Source of the DNA: Gremmenia infestans
Lineage: Eukaryota > Ascomycota > Leotiomycetes > Helotiales > Hamatocanthoscyphaceae
Assembly (NCBI GenBank): GCA_032629725.1
Contig: JAFEVB010000009.1
Location: 5,001-69,000, forward strand
DNA length: 64,000 nt
Direction of reading: 5' to 3'
Shown piece by piece: positions 44,401-55,993 of this stretch; within the stretch, counting starts at the first letter, position 1; each line of letters starts with the position of its first letter. The notes under the pieces were generated by a model. It was given only the letters and a program-made list of their open reading frames with translations, was not told where the DNA came from and did no database searches. The translations under genes and the position numbers were made by a program.

Positions 44401-47400
44401 TTCCAAAAGACACCTGTCGAAGACATCGTTCGTTTGCAGACTATGCTGTTCGCCATCCAATACTCTTGCGCCAAAAGTTGGATCGAAAGCGGAGTACAAG
44501 TTGCAGCGGTCGTTGGCCACAGTTTTGGAGAGTTGACAGCATTTTGTGTCTCGGGAACCCTCAGTATTAAGGATACGTTGAAGATGATTGCAGACAGAGC
44601 ACGTATCATTCAAGAGAAATGGGGCCCCGAGAAAGGATGCATGATAGCTGTTGATGGAAACCTAACCGATGTGGAAAGACTACTGCAGCAGACGAACAAT
44701 ACAAACCCAGACGAGACTACCACTATTGCATGCTTCAATGGACCCCGAAGCTTCACGCTCGCTGGGACATCTACAGCAATAGAGCTATTGAGAGAGGCAA
44801 TAACTACCAACCAAGCCTCTTCGTCCATGAAGACGAAGCAGTTGGATGTCACCAATGCTTTCCATTCCCCACTGGTTGATTCTATAATGCCGGATCTGGC
44901 AACAGTCGGCGATGATTTGATCTTCCGAGAGCCCACTGTTCCACATGAGAGGGCATCTAAAGATGGGACATCTGCTCTGCCAATTCCTGGGTTTGTGGGA
45001 TCCCATATGAGGTATCCCGTGTACTTCAACCATGCTGTCCAGAGGCTTGCCCAGAGATATCCTTCAGCTATCTGGCTTGAAGGAGGATCTAATTCGGGCA
45101 TCACGAGTATGGCCAGCCGTGCGCTAGGATCTCCAAAGTCTTCCCATTTCCAACCTGTCAGCATCACAGGCCCCGAAGCATTCAAACACTTGACAGATGC
45201 CACGACCAACCTATGGAAAGAGGGACTAAATACAACCTTCTGGGCGCACCATATCGCGCAGACATCAGACTATTCCCCGCTTCTGCTACCACCATACCAG
45301 TTTGAGAAGTCTAAGCATTGGTTGGCCCGTACGAAACGACAAGTGAGAAATGATTCCCAAGCACCACAAATCCAGCAAGCTCCCAAGGGCCTCTGGAATT
45401 TTATGGGATATCGGGATGCCGCGAAAACCCATGCGCGGTTCCAGGTCAACACGAGTTCGGAGAAATATTTAACGTACGTTTCCGCTCACGTCATTGCCCA
45501 AACGGCGCCAATTTGCCCCAGCACCTTCCAGCATGTTATTGCTGTGGATGCACTTGAGAGTCTTGCGCCGATGTCAAATGATCGATCGCTACTACCCGAG
45601 CTTCAAGGAATGGAGAGTAGCGCTCCGCTGTGCGTGGATGCATCAAAACTTGTCTGGCTTGACGCGAAGAGAATGGGAGAGAATGATCTCACTTGGGACT
45701 GGAGTATTACCAGTACCACTATAGGTGGCAATACGTCAGACGCAAACCTCCATGTCTCTGGACGGATTGTCTTTAGATATGTAAAGGACGCCGCGTACGA
45801 TTTCGCCAAGTATGAACGTCTGGTAGATCGAGAGCGTAGCCTGGCTATCCTTGATGGACCTGAAGCGGATCAAGTGATACTGGGCAGCCGCAATATCTAC
45901 AAGGCATTCGCAAGTATCGTTCAGTACAATCACGATGAATACAGAGGGCTACAAAAGATTGCTGCCAAGGGCAACGAGTCGGCGGGCCGTATCAAAAAGC
46001 AAGACGAAAAAGGAACAGCGCTAAGCGTGGGACTGGCAGATACGTTCTGTCAGGTGGCTGGCATCTTTTTGAACTGCATGACTGATTGTGGAGATGGAGA
46101 CATGTTCCTCTCGAACCGTGTTGACCAGTGGATTCGCTCCCCTACAGTCTCCCGCGATTCACGTCCAGAACTGTGGGAGGTTTATGCACGACACCACAGT
46201 CCCTCTGATAAAGAGTATGTGAGCGATATGTTCATCTTTGACTCGCTAAGTGGAGAACTGGTGTGGGTCGTGTTGGGCCTCCACTTTGTGAAAGTGCCCG
46301 TCAACGGCATGGCAAGACTTTTGTCAAGACTGTCTTCTGCGGCGAAGACGACGCGAGGTTCTCTTACTCCACCATCTACTCCCCCAGAGATGGCAAATGC
46401 AGAGGACTCGCACCCTGCCTTCTCTTCAAAACCAGCTGAGTCGATACCTCTACCCAAGCTTGCTAGACAGAAGAAAGTCAAGATAAACACCACCCCGCGG
46501 CGTGATATCTCAAGTGATGCTCGAGGACTGTTGTGTAATCTCTTGGGTCTTGACGCCGAGGAAGTCAAGCCTAAATCTGATCTTGTCGAGCTTGGGATTG
46601 ACTCACTCCTAGCCATGGAGGTGGCCCGAGAGGTGGAGAACGAATTTAAGACCAAGTTGGAGCTAGAAGAACTCATGGAAATGACCGACTTCCAGAGTCT
46701 TGTCGATTGTCTGAAGTACAAATTGGGAATATCTGATAACCTGGCAGCAGAAGAAGAAGGTGAAGATGAGGATGATGAGAGTGAAGCTGGGATACAGGTA
46801 AGTCTCAACTACCGTTGGAAAAATTTCTCAACTTCTGTGGAACACTGCTCCTATCCCCAAAATCCCACCGCATTAGGCAATACTGACTTCGAGATAGACC
46901 CCCGCCGATAGTGCGGTGTCATCGTACAATGAAATTTCCGGGCATGTCAACGGCAATCGTACATCTCCTACAACAATACCCGCCTCAGTCATCCTAGACA
47001 CATTTGCTGATTCGAAGCAATTGACCGACCACTTCATTGAGGAAAACAATTTCTCTGGATACATGGACCAGGTGCTGCCCAAGCAAAACGAGCTTGTAGT
47101 TGTACACATCGTCGACGCTTTCGAGCAGGTAGGGTGCTCCCTTCGGACTGCAGAAGCTGGCCAAGTCTTGGACCGCATTTCATATCTTCCCAAGCACGAG
47201 CAAGTCATGGCAGTCTTCTATGGCCTACTGGAAAAGGCACGACTTGTGGACCTAGATGGCTCCAAGATCACCCGAACAGCCATACATGTCCCGCCAAAAT
47301 CCGCCACAACACTGCTACAAGAGCTTCTTAGCGAAAGCCCTGAACATAGTTATGATCACAAACTTACAAGCCTGACTGGTTCTAAGTTGGCGGATTGCCT

Positions 47401-49460
47401 GACGGGCAAGACCGACGGCATACAGTTGATCTTTGGTACGCCAGAAGGGCGAGAGCTTGTTGCAGGCACGTACGCCCTGTCCCCAATGAACGTGGCCTGG
47501 ATCGCGCAGCTGGAACACTTTTGGAAGCAATTATTACTCCGCTTACCCAGTCAGAGTGAGCCGATCTCCATATTGGAATTGGGTGCTGGCACCGGTGGAA
47601 CGACCGCACGACTAGTACCAATCTTGGCTGCCTCGGGTATCCCATTTCAGTACACAGTTACAGACATTTCCCCATCGTTGGTGGCAGGCCTCCGAAAAAG
47701 GTTCAAGCATCACCCCTTCATGCGTTTCCAACTTCTCGATGTCGAAAAGCCACCCCCAGCTGAACTTCTGCATCTTCAGCATGTTGTACTTGCGACGAAC
47801 TGTGTCCACGCTACTCATAGCTTGGTAAGGACAACGAAGAACATCCACGGCCTTCTTCGTCCTGATGGCTTCCTCTGCATGCTTGAGATGGCAAAAAATA
47901 TACCCTGGGTCGACTCAGTATTTGGACTTGTTGAAGGGTGGTGGCTCTTCGATGACGATGATCGCGTCGAGCAACAACATGCTCTCGCGCAACCCTCCTT
48001 GTGGGAAAAGACCTTGCGCTCTAACGGCTATGGCCATGTCGATTGGAGCGACGGAGAGCTACCCGAAAACACTATTCAACATATCATCATTGCACTTGCT
48101 TCTGGCCCAAGCTATGATCGGGTACCTATCCTCCCTAAACGTCTTTCGAACCACACGACTAACTTTGCTGCTCGTCAAGCTGTAGTCGATTCATTTGTCG
48201 ACAAGTACACTCGGCACTTCTCCGCCCCAGTCTCCTTGCCCGTGTCCGATCTGGTTATCAATCTAAGCCGCTGTGTTATGGTAACCGGGGCCACAGGGAG
48301 CTTAGGGTCCCACCTAGTTGAATATTTCGCCTCTCAACCAGATATCCACAAAGTCATCTGCCTAAACAGAATTGGTAGCATAGATGGTGCAGTCCGTCAG
48401 CGACAAGCGCTTGAATCGAGAGGGCTGCTCCTTAGCAAGGAAGCTTCATCAAAACTCCAAGTTCTCGAAACCGATACATCTAAACCGATGTTGGGCTTAT
48501 CCGCTGCCGATTATAAAAGCCTAGCTAAGTCTGTAAACCTCATCGTTCACAATGCATGGGCAATGAGTATGACACGTCCGGTACGCGCCTTCGAGCTTCA
48601 GATCAAGACCATGCGGAATCTGATTGACTTTGCCCGCGAATGCGCATGTCAGCGGCAGCCAAAAGACCCGAAAATTGGATTCCAGTTCGTCTCATCTGTC
48701 TCAGTGATGGGTTACCATCCTTTCGTGAGCGGCAAAGCTCTGGCACCTGAAGAAAGAGTGGCCGTGGACTCTGTTCTGCCTATGGGCTACGCTGACGCCA
48801 AGCTCGTTTGCGAATATATGCTGGACGAGACCCTGCACCAACATCCCGACAACTTCCGTACCATGGTGGTGCGAATAGGCCAGATTTCGGGCTCAAAGAG
48901 GAATGGACTCTGGAATCCAGTAGAACATCTAGCACATTTGATCAAGTCGTCGCAGACGCTCAATGTCCTACCAGATCTGGATGGGGTAAGTTGCGTCCTG
49001 GCGTTATCTCTATATGCTAGTAGTTATACTAACCTTCCAACAGGTGCTGTCATGGTGCCCCGTCAATGATGTGGCCGCCACTCTAGGGGAGCTGGTCATT
49101 GGAGACACAACGGCATACCCAATATACCACATTGAGAATCCTGTCAGACAGCCCTGGCGCGATATGATCCCCATTCTCGCGGAAGCACTTGGCGTACCAC
49201 AGGCAAATACTATCTCCTATAAGGAGTGGATACGTCGAGTCCGCGAGTTTCCACCAAGTTTAGTTTCCGACAACCCAGCAGCTCGACTGGGGGATTTCTT
49301 CAACGCTGACTTTGAACGCATGTCATGCGGAGGATTGATTCTTGATACGGCGCATAGTAAAGAGCACTCAGACACGTTCAGGGGATTACAGGCGGTGAGT
49401 AAAGAGCTGGTAATGAAATATATTCAGGTGTGGAAAGAAATAGGATTCCTACGGCAGTAA
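41460..49460 (+). CDS. Non-reducing polyketide synthase, SAT-KS-AT-PT-ACP-CMeT-R
   Basis: 2596-aa multidomain enzyme. Exons: 41460-42107, 42160-46797, 46898-48985, 49044-49460. SAT: C142 in 'GLCTG' and H261. KS (from about residue 389): C555 ('DTACSSS'), H690 ('EAHGTGT') and a third His in 'GLVGHLE'. AT: S1004 ('GHSFGE'). PT: H1326 and D1510. ACP: S1698 ('LGIDSLLAME'). C-methyltransferase: SAM motif 'ELGAGTGG' at about 1989-1996. Terminal reductase: 'VTGATGSLGS' at about 2224 and Y2393-x3-K2397. All key residues are present. This layout is that of methylorcinaldehyde synthases (TropA/MOS type) and citrinin-type CitS. It should build a C-methylated aromatic ketide and release it reductively as an aldehyde. 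There is one ACP and no ketide-reducing domain, and no partner HR-PKS is in the window, so an acetyl starter is likely. Confidence 0.95.
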
Positions 49461-51232
49461 CACGTTAGATTAGCCAACTAGTCGAGATCCGAACCTGCAC
49501 TTAGTGAGCAGATATATAGATATTATTTTTGTCCATAGCTAAATAGCGAATTGGCAGTACTTCATCTATCATAACGTAATTCATTTCATATTTTCAAATG
49601 TCCCATATACCATGAGAGAATTACCTACCACCCACTTCAGGCAATATGTCCCCTTCCACTGCACTGCCATTGCCATCTCCCCATCCCAAATTACCACGAG
49701 ATTATCCCAGGTGGAAAATACCTGTAACATACGGTTAGGCGATAGTAGTCTGTATTACAATCGGCTCTTCGCGTAAAATGTTGAGGGCGAAAGGTTTGCG
49801 GAGCTCGTTGGTGGTGGAGTAGTTTAAGAGAGTGGAAGAAATAGCATTAGGGGCTTGATTATTAGTTCTTTATTTTGTAAAATTCCAGAGATTAGCAACA
49901 AATAGGAGTATGTCATTGATATTACACTCACCGAATCAACAATTTTGACTTGAATTATTGTTTTATCGTGAAGTCACGAGACTTACCCCCTTTTCATCTC
50001 ATGAATGTGGAATAAGTAGACATCATTTTACAACATCACATCCAATATCATCGCATCTGCAGCACACTTCATAGCGTTTCTAGGGTAATATAAGTGTGGT
50101 AAAATAGAATAATAAAGCAACTCTGCCTCTATACCCTACCTTATTTGACATAATACTCTGGCAACCAGAGACCGAAAAAGTGTAAGATCTTGGTATTCAA
50201 CAGTTTATAACCAAAATCTTGACAGGCAGCCTAAAGACTCTCCATGTCAGATATTGTACCATGATATTCAAAGGTCCTCGCTGAGCAGTGAATGAATGTC
50301 TGGGGGAAAATAAAGCTTCTCAATTCTCAACCGATTAAACAGTCTGTCCTCATTATATAGCTTATTCCTTTACCGGCAGAGCTCCGGCAACTTCAACTGC
50401 ATCATCAAACCCAAAGACCAACAAAATACAAAAAATACAACTCCGAAAAGTGCAAAGCCTAGGCTAACGACCCGAACGGGTTCGCTAGGAAAAACCGGAC
50501 TGGCTGGGTTTTTTGCCCTACCAACAGCCGTCCGTAAACGGGTGCTCCGTGAAGATCGAAGAAAGTATTTATTTCTTCTGTGGTCAATGCAAACCAGCCC
50601 AAGCCGATATTCTTTGCTTATTTGGTTATATAGTGGGTGGTTGTTGAGAGCCGAAGATATACCCGGTTTCCGCTACGCGAGCGCTTATTGGCTTGTTAAA
50701 CACCGGTAGGTAGGGTAGCACTTCACGGCTATAAATCTTTAAGCCATGGTTGGACCTGGATAGTTGGTTAATGAACAGGTCTTTGGACACAGCCGTTACT
50801 TAGGCGCGTAAACATAATATAGGTATAGGCATCAATAGAGGGTTGAACTGGAAGCACTATTATCGAGTTTAATCTTAGATAAGTCTACTACTACTACTTA
50901 TTACTATCATTTACTATATACTTGAGTCAGAGCAGAGAAAATTTAACTAAAGTCTCTCATTTACTAAGTAATAACTCATCTGTCAGTTTTCACGTGATTA
51001 GCCAACATCCTTTGTTTCTATAGGCACAAATTCAAATTTGGGCAGAAGTATATTATTTTAATAATAAGAATAACAATGACAATAATAGACGCAGACATAA
51101 AGTCCAAGGTCTATATATGAGGGTGACTAGGGTTGTCGACCCACGCTGTCATAAGCAACTCCAACCATACCAAACCCCCAATTCATTTAGCAACAAACCA
51201 AACTCCATAGAATAGGCATCATTGACACTAAA
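49461..51232. other. Intergenic region right of the PKS
   Basis: 1.8 kb between the convergent PKS and GCN5-like genes. AT-rich in places; no gene, repeat array or RNA was recognised. It is a plausible right border of the cluster. Confidence 0.5.
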
Positions 51233-52522
51233 TCATTCATCAAGTAAATCATGCCACTCCGGAATATCCTTAATAAGACTCCACATATATTTTTCCAGTC
51301 TGACCGCGCACTTGGTGTATACTGTTGTTTCGTCATTATACTTCCGACAGTTGCTAAAAATTAAATTGAGATCGTCGACGAGAGATTTTGGCGTAGGGTA
51401 GTGATCCTGGTGCAGTCTTTCCTCCGCCATTGATAGATCCATTGGCGATGTAATAACATTATAATAATCAGGAACTTCGTCTTTGTTAACCGGATTGAGG
51501 AAGGGCCATGCTTGTTTGTGGTTTTGAAGTTCACCTAGAAAACGTCGAAGTTGATTGAAATAAGGTCCGTGGCGTGGTTCCCGTGCTAGTCTATCCATAT
51601 CTGAAGACCAGCCAGTTGCCCGAATGGCATGTATAGAGAGTGGATCGATTGGAGTAACAACGCCGGCATTAGCCCATTGCTTAGGTGGTTGATGGACAAT
51701 ATGGCTTTGGCTCACGGCACGAATTTTGGCCAGCACAGTTTCCTTTTGCTTGAGAAGCATGCGACCAGCTTCAAGATAACGTATTCGGGGAAGCATAGAG
51801 CATTGCATAATCGTCCCTCCTTCGTAATCCTTAATATACCCCATCCAGAGAGGCTTTTCGAGGGTGATCTCTTTAGTAAAGCCTTGTTTTTGAAAGTACC
51901 CAGTAGCATAATTATCAGCGTAAGTAAGAAAATGCATTACTGGGGAGGTAGCTTTAACGTAATCTTTTAAATGGGCCATAAGATGTGCTCCGTATCCTTT
52001 CACCTGCTGATCAGATGAGACTGCACAAAAAACGATTTCAGCAAATTTGCGGTCTCGGAATTCTCGAAATGATATTCCGCCAATAACCTCTAGAGGCCTT
52101 TTGACGATAGCAATGGATAAATGAGTGCGATCGTAAACGAGACGTGCGATATAATCCTTGGGCATTTTCGGAAGCTGCTTTTGAAATAAACATTTGAGAC
52201 CCGTAAGAATAATCCAACTCTCTCTAGAGCTATCATTATTAACGACTCTGAATTCGATCTCGCCATTTCTTTCCTCTAAGACTGCAGGCTTTAATTGAGT
52301 TAGAATGGTTGGTAGCATTTCAACGTCCTAGCATACCTTCTCTGGGAAAGGAACAATCCAAGCTGTAGCTGGAGGCTCAACATTTGGTTCTGTAAGCCCC
52401 TCATGAGAGCTTTTGGTTCTTTTGGTGGCAGAGGGTGTATCCGGTTCTGCAGGGGCCTTGCGCTTCGCGAGAAGATTTTGTTCGCGGTTGGCTGGAATTG
52501 ATTGTGACTCTGCTTTGTCCAT
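51233..52522 (-). CDS. GCN5-type histone acetyltransferase with bromodomain
   Basis: 413-aa nuclear lysine acetyltransferase. Exons 52337-52522 and 51233-52288; a 48-nt intron (GTATGC...CTAAC...AAG) removes an apparent in-frame TAG. The GNAT domain keeps the catalytic Glu (E146 in 'FAEIVFCAVSS') and the acetyl-CoA loop 'QQVKGYGAH' (157-165). A C-terminal bromodomain (about 310-413) has 'WPF' at 323-325, 'VPDYY' and N380 ('NCRKYN'). Gcn5 acetylates histone H3 in SAGA/ADA and in Aspergillus regulates metabolite clusters. Differences from the usual sequence ('MDLSMAEERL' for MDLSTMEERL, 'YATGYF' for YAIGYF) and its place beside the PKS hint at a divergent second copy, but that needs the whole genome. 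Confidence 0.85.
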
Positions 52523-54189
52523 TTGCGTTGAATGGCGGTGAACCTGAAACGTCGTTCTATCGAGATCACGCTTAAAAGTCTTAATATTTCGATTGCACTA
52601 AGAGGGAAGTCTGTCTTTTGATAACCCAGCCTAGTGTAGGTCAGCCTCGAGTTCTCTGAGCAGCATTTCAAGACGCCGAGAATCAACATACGCATGTGAA
52701 CAAGCGGACTGACTGGCTTTGCTTGGGATTGCGCGTTTAGTTGGTGAGTGCTGAGTTGTCGCAGTACTTTCTCTCGAATGGTGGAATTGTTAAGTATGGT
52801 TGTTGGAGATTCAGGTGTCGATAATGTCTCCGTATGACGTATAGACAGTAAGTGTTGGTATCATAAGGCGATCACTTCCAATGCATCCTGGTTGCAGTCG
52901 ACGTGTTTATTAGGTTGGTTGTTACTAGCTAGATCATGGTTGCAACACAATGAGGGTATCGCCAGTTGCTGACTAAGCTAGCGCTAAGTCACATGACTAG
53001 AGACGCTCAGTCTTATTATACAAACAGTAAGTGAGGGCCAAGCGAGGTTTTTAGGGTAAGTCTTGGTGTAAAAAGCTCGTTTGGCCCTTACTTATTATCG
53101 CGGACCGTACTCTTTAGCAAGTCAGCTCGAGATATGGGTACTCCTTTGCGAATAAACGATGACTATAGGAAGATTTTAAGGATGCTCCAAAGCGTTGATA
53201 GTTTTTGTTGTTATGTGCATGTAATAGGGAATACGAGTATATAACCCATAGTAGAATTAGTATTGTACTAGTAGTATGGTAGCACTAAATATAGCTATTT
53301 TTAATATATTAATCAGAAATGTTATAAGGCTAGAGGTTTGACTAGACTCGTCTTTTCAGCCTCAATCGAACTTAACTGAGCCACACTTGGCTTTTTCGCC
53401 CCTACGTAAAGTCAGTGAACCCGACCACTAGAACTTACGACTCGTAAGCTAAGGTACGAGTCACGAGCGAAAGAAGCTAAGAAAGAAGACTGACTACTAA
53501 TGTTTTATTTACTGTCTTTCTCTCTTTGCTCGTGACTTCGAGGCAAGCAAGCAGACATGCTGACACAGTCATGAGATAGCAAGAAGCACGAGGTGATTGA
53601 TTTAATTAGACACGATGTCAAAAATGTGATGGCGATGCTGATGCTGAAAATCCATCTCACTCACATGCGATTCATTATCTTATCCCACATGCCCATCCCA
53701 TTTTCTTGTCGATCTGCCGATCGCCGATTTGCTCCGCCGTTAAGAGCGGATGTTTGTTTTTCACTGTATGGCAGCCATGGCGCAAAATCTATAGACGGCT
53801 GGAGAACTCTAAAAAACAAAACTGGAGAGGAAAGGTAAGGTAGGCAGGGGCAGAGCCAGCATACACATACTCCTCCACACATGTCTTGATCAGATGCAGA
53901 CGGTGGGCGTTGGACGTTTTTTCATATCTACGGCCTCCTAAATACATCCATTCCTTTTCTACCTACAGTATATTCTACCCCCCGAGGCTGCTTTCCCATT
54001 CACTACTACTATGCCAAAGTGCAAAAACAAATAACCTAGCCATCAGAGGGTAGGCTGTTCGTGACACGCAATCTGTATTGCAGTCACCCGGAATAACTTG
54101 TTTCTAATCAGCCCACTACCCTACTCCAAAATCCTCATTATCCCCTCCATCTTCGTTCCCTACGTTTTGCATACACCCCTACCCCGAAC
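52523..54189. other. Intergenic region with a hairpin repeat
   Basis: Divergent promoter interval between the GCN5-like and heme-oxygenase-like genes. Apart from the inverted repeat at 53028-53094, no gene or element is recognised. Short frames around 53.6-53.9 kb overlap on both strands and look like chance. Confidence 0.5.
53028..53094. repeat. 26-bp inverted repeat (hairpin, MITE-like)
   Basis: The arms 53028-53053 and 53069-53094 are reverse complements with three mismatches, two of them G/A transitions, separated by 15 bp. The arm starts TAAGTGAGGGCC. It could be a miniature inverted-repeat element remnant or a structured transcript; a single copy cannot decide. Confidence 0.6.
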
Positions 54190-55583
54190 ATGACCGACAG
54201 TTCTATTCCTCCCGAGGAGGTGCTCTCCTTGTCAAATCGAAGTAAGTCCTAAACTATTCAACCCCAACTTCCTTTCCTACTAACACCGTCTTAGTTAATA
54301 GTTCCACACGTTCCCTACACACCCAACTCAACAAGCTGATTCTCGTACGGCTTCCCTTGGCCCTCCCACCACACACCACGAACCCCTCTAAATACGTCTC
54401 CGGACTGCTTCATGTCGCGCCCATATATGTGACTTTCGAGTCCCTATGGCAAACCATCCTGGATACCCCATGCCTTCCTACAAGTCTAGAGAACGAGTCT
54501 CAGTCGCAGGAAGACCCGAACATACCAAATACGGCCCGTCCTCGAAAAGAGAGCACTCGAAAGGTCTGCTCGCGGACCCATTCCCTCCTATCACACCTCC
54601 TGCTCCCAGGCCTTCCGCGGGCGGACCGCCTACGCGCAGATATACAAACCCTCACTGGCAAATCCGAGGAGAAGATCGACGAAGAAATGGCGGCTATTTC
54701 ACGAGACGGCGAGGTAGCGAGATTTATAGCCCATACCAAGCAGTCTGTTCAGAAGAACCCACATGTCCTGGTGGCTTATGCCTGGGTTCTATACATGGCG
54801 CTCTTCTCAGGCGGGAGGTATCTGCGCGCCTCGTTGAAAACAGCTGGGGGCATGGGCCAAGACTTCTGGGACCGGGAACCATCGCCTGTCAGACCCCATG
54901 CTATTACCGGAGACGTGCGTGAAGTCCAGGAAGCAGAAGTAGTCTTCTCTGAGCCGTCGGGCATATGGTCGCCCCCAGAAGGGAAATCTGGACGTGGACG
55001 TAAACGCGTCAAGTCATGGTTTGATGGCGATATCCCTAAGATCACCGCCGGACTGTTGTTCTTCGATTTTGACGGCGACGAGGATGGCGAGGACATCAAA
55101 CTGGAATTCAAGAAGCGGATCGCGGGGGCTGAGCTCCTCCTAACTCATGGCGAGAAGGACGATATCGTTGCGGAAGCGCAGGATATTTTCAGGTTCATGC
55201 TTCAGTTGGTGGGCGAGCTCGATTCTATCATGAAGACATCCGACGAGGATCTCGAAATGGCCGCGTTGTTCTTGCACTCGCCCAATCTGATGACAAGTCG
55301 AGACAGCGTATTTGTTTCACGGGAACGTATGCTAAGGAAAATGTCGACCGCCGCGGAGCCGGAGATAGCTTTGAAACCGAAATCCAGTTATCTGGATATT
55401 CTATTTGCTGGACCCACGGCAAAGCTCATCAATTTCAGGTCGTTACCGCATGTTTCCTTTGCGAATGATGCCAAGTCGAAAGACCCTGGTTCCCTAGAGA
55501 GGCCCTGGATCCAGAGTCATACGGTGGCGGTGCCTGTACTGGCAACTTTCGCCATGCTTCTGATGTGGTATATTAGGTTTTAG
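54190..55583 (+). CDS. Heme-oxygenase-like protein with C-terminal membrane anchor
   Basis: 446-aa protein with exons 54190-54241 and 54295-55583. The N-terminal helix 'STRSLHTQLNKLI' carries H26 in the place of the proximal heme His of heme oxygenases, followed by 'GLLHVAPIYVTFESLW'. This is the usual start of fungal heme-oxygenase-like (HMX1-related) proteins. A middle insert (about 180-240) is Pro/Arg-rich. The last about 19 residues ('VAVPVLATFAMLLMWYIRF') form a tail anchor, consistent with an ER-membrane enzyme. True heme cleavage activity is not certain, as many fungal members are uncharacterised. Confidence 0.75.
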
Positions 55584-55993
55584 AATAGTGAGCAATCTGC
55601 GTGTATACTCCATGGGCAGGAACAAGATGTGAACGAGACGAGGACGTTGACGTTGCACATGACCACGACTGGATGGGTCTAGATGAAAGACTATCATTGG
55701 ATGCCATTGTATATGGGATATTAGAACACGGAGCAACGACTGTACATGATGAGCGTTGCTGATAAAACTGCATTGAGAGGAGCAGTGCTGAGATGAGAGC
55801 TTTGGACGGTTAATACTCGAGGCTTATAAATAGGACTCGGATTTCTGTTTGCCCGGATGGCTCATTGAAAGACACCTAGATACCTAGTAGAACATAAATA
55901 ATGAAATGCATTAATAGATAAGTATTCTAGTCTATCTAGCGTGAAATAGGTATCATTGGCATATTCTCGATCTATAAAAGCACAAAAATCTAT
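55584..55993. other. Convergent intergenic region
   Basis: 3' flanks of the heme-oxygenase-like and DMT transporter genes. Nothing else seen. Confidence 0.5.

Noticed and set aside
44610..46808. Long antisense frames opposite the PKS (44610-45209 and 46182-46808)
   Set aside because: They are shadows of a long GC-balanced coding region, with no domain or start context of their own.
41460..49460. PKS read as several separate genes (SAT gene, KS-to-ACP gene, MT-R gene)
   Set aside because: The breaks coincide with three introns of 52, 100 and 58 nt that keep phase, and together give one 2596-aa enzyme with the standard domain order.
52289..52336. In-frame TAG in the GCN5-like gene, suggesting a pseudogene
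   Set aside because: The stop lies inside a 48-nt interval with GTATGC donor, CTAAC branch point and AAG acceptor. Removing it joins 'PFPEK' to 'PAVLEERNGE', as in known Gcn5 proteins.
53593..53882. Overlapping short frames on both strands
   Set aside because: No family resemblance, and overlapping frames on opposite strands in an intergenic region look like chance.
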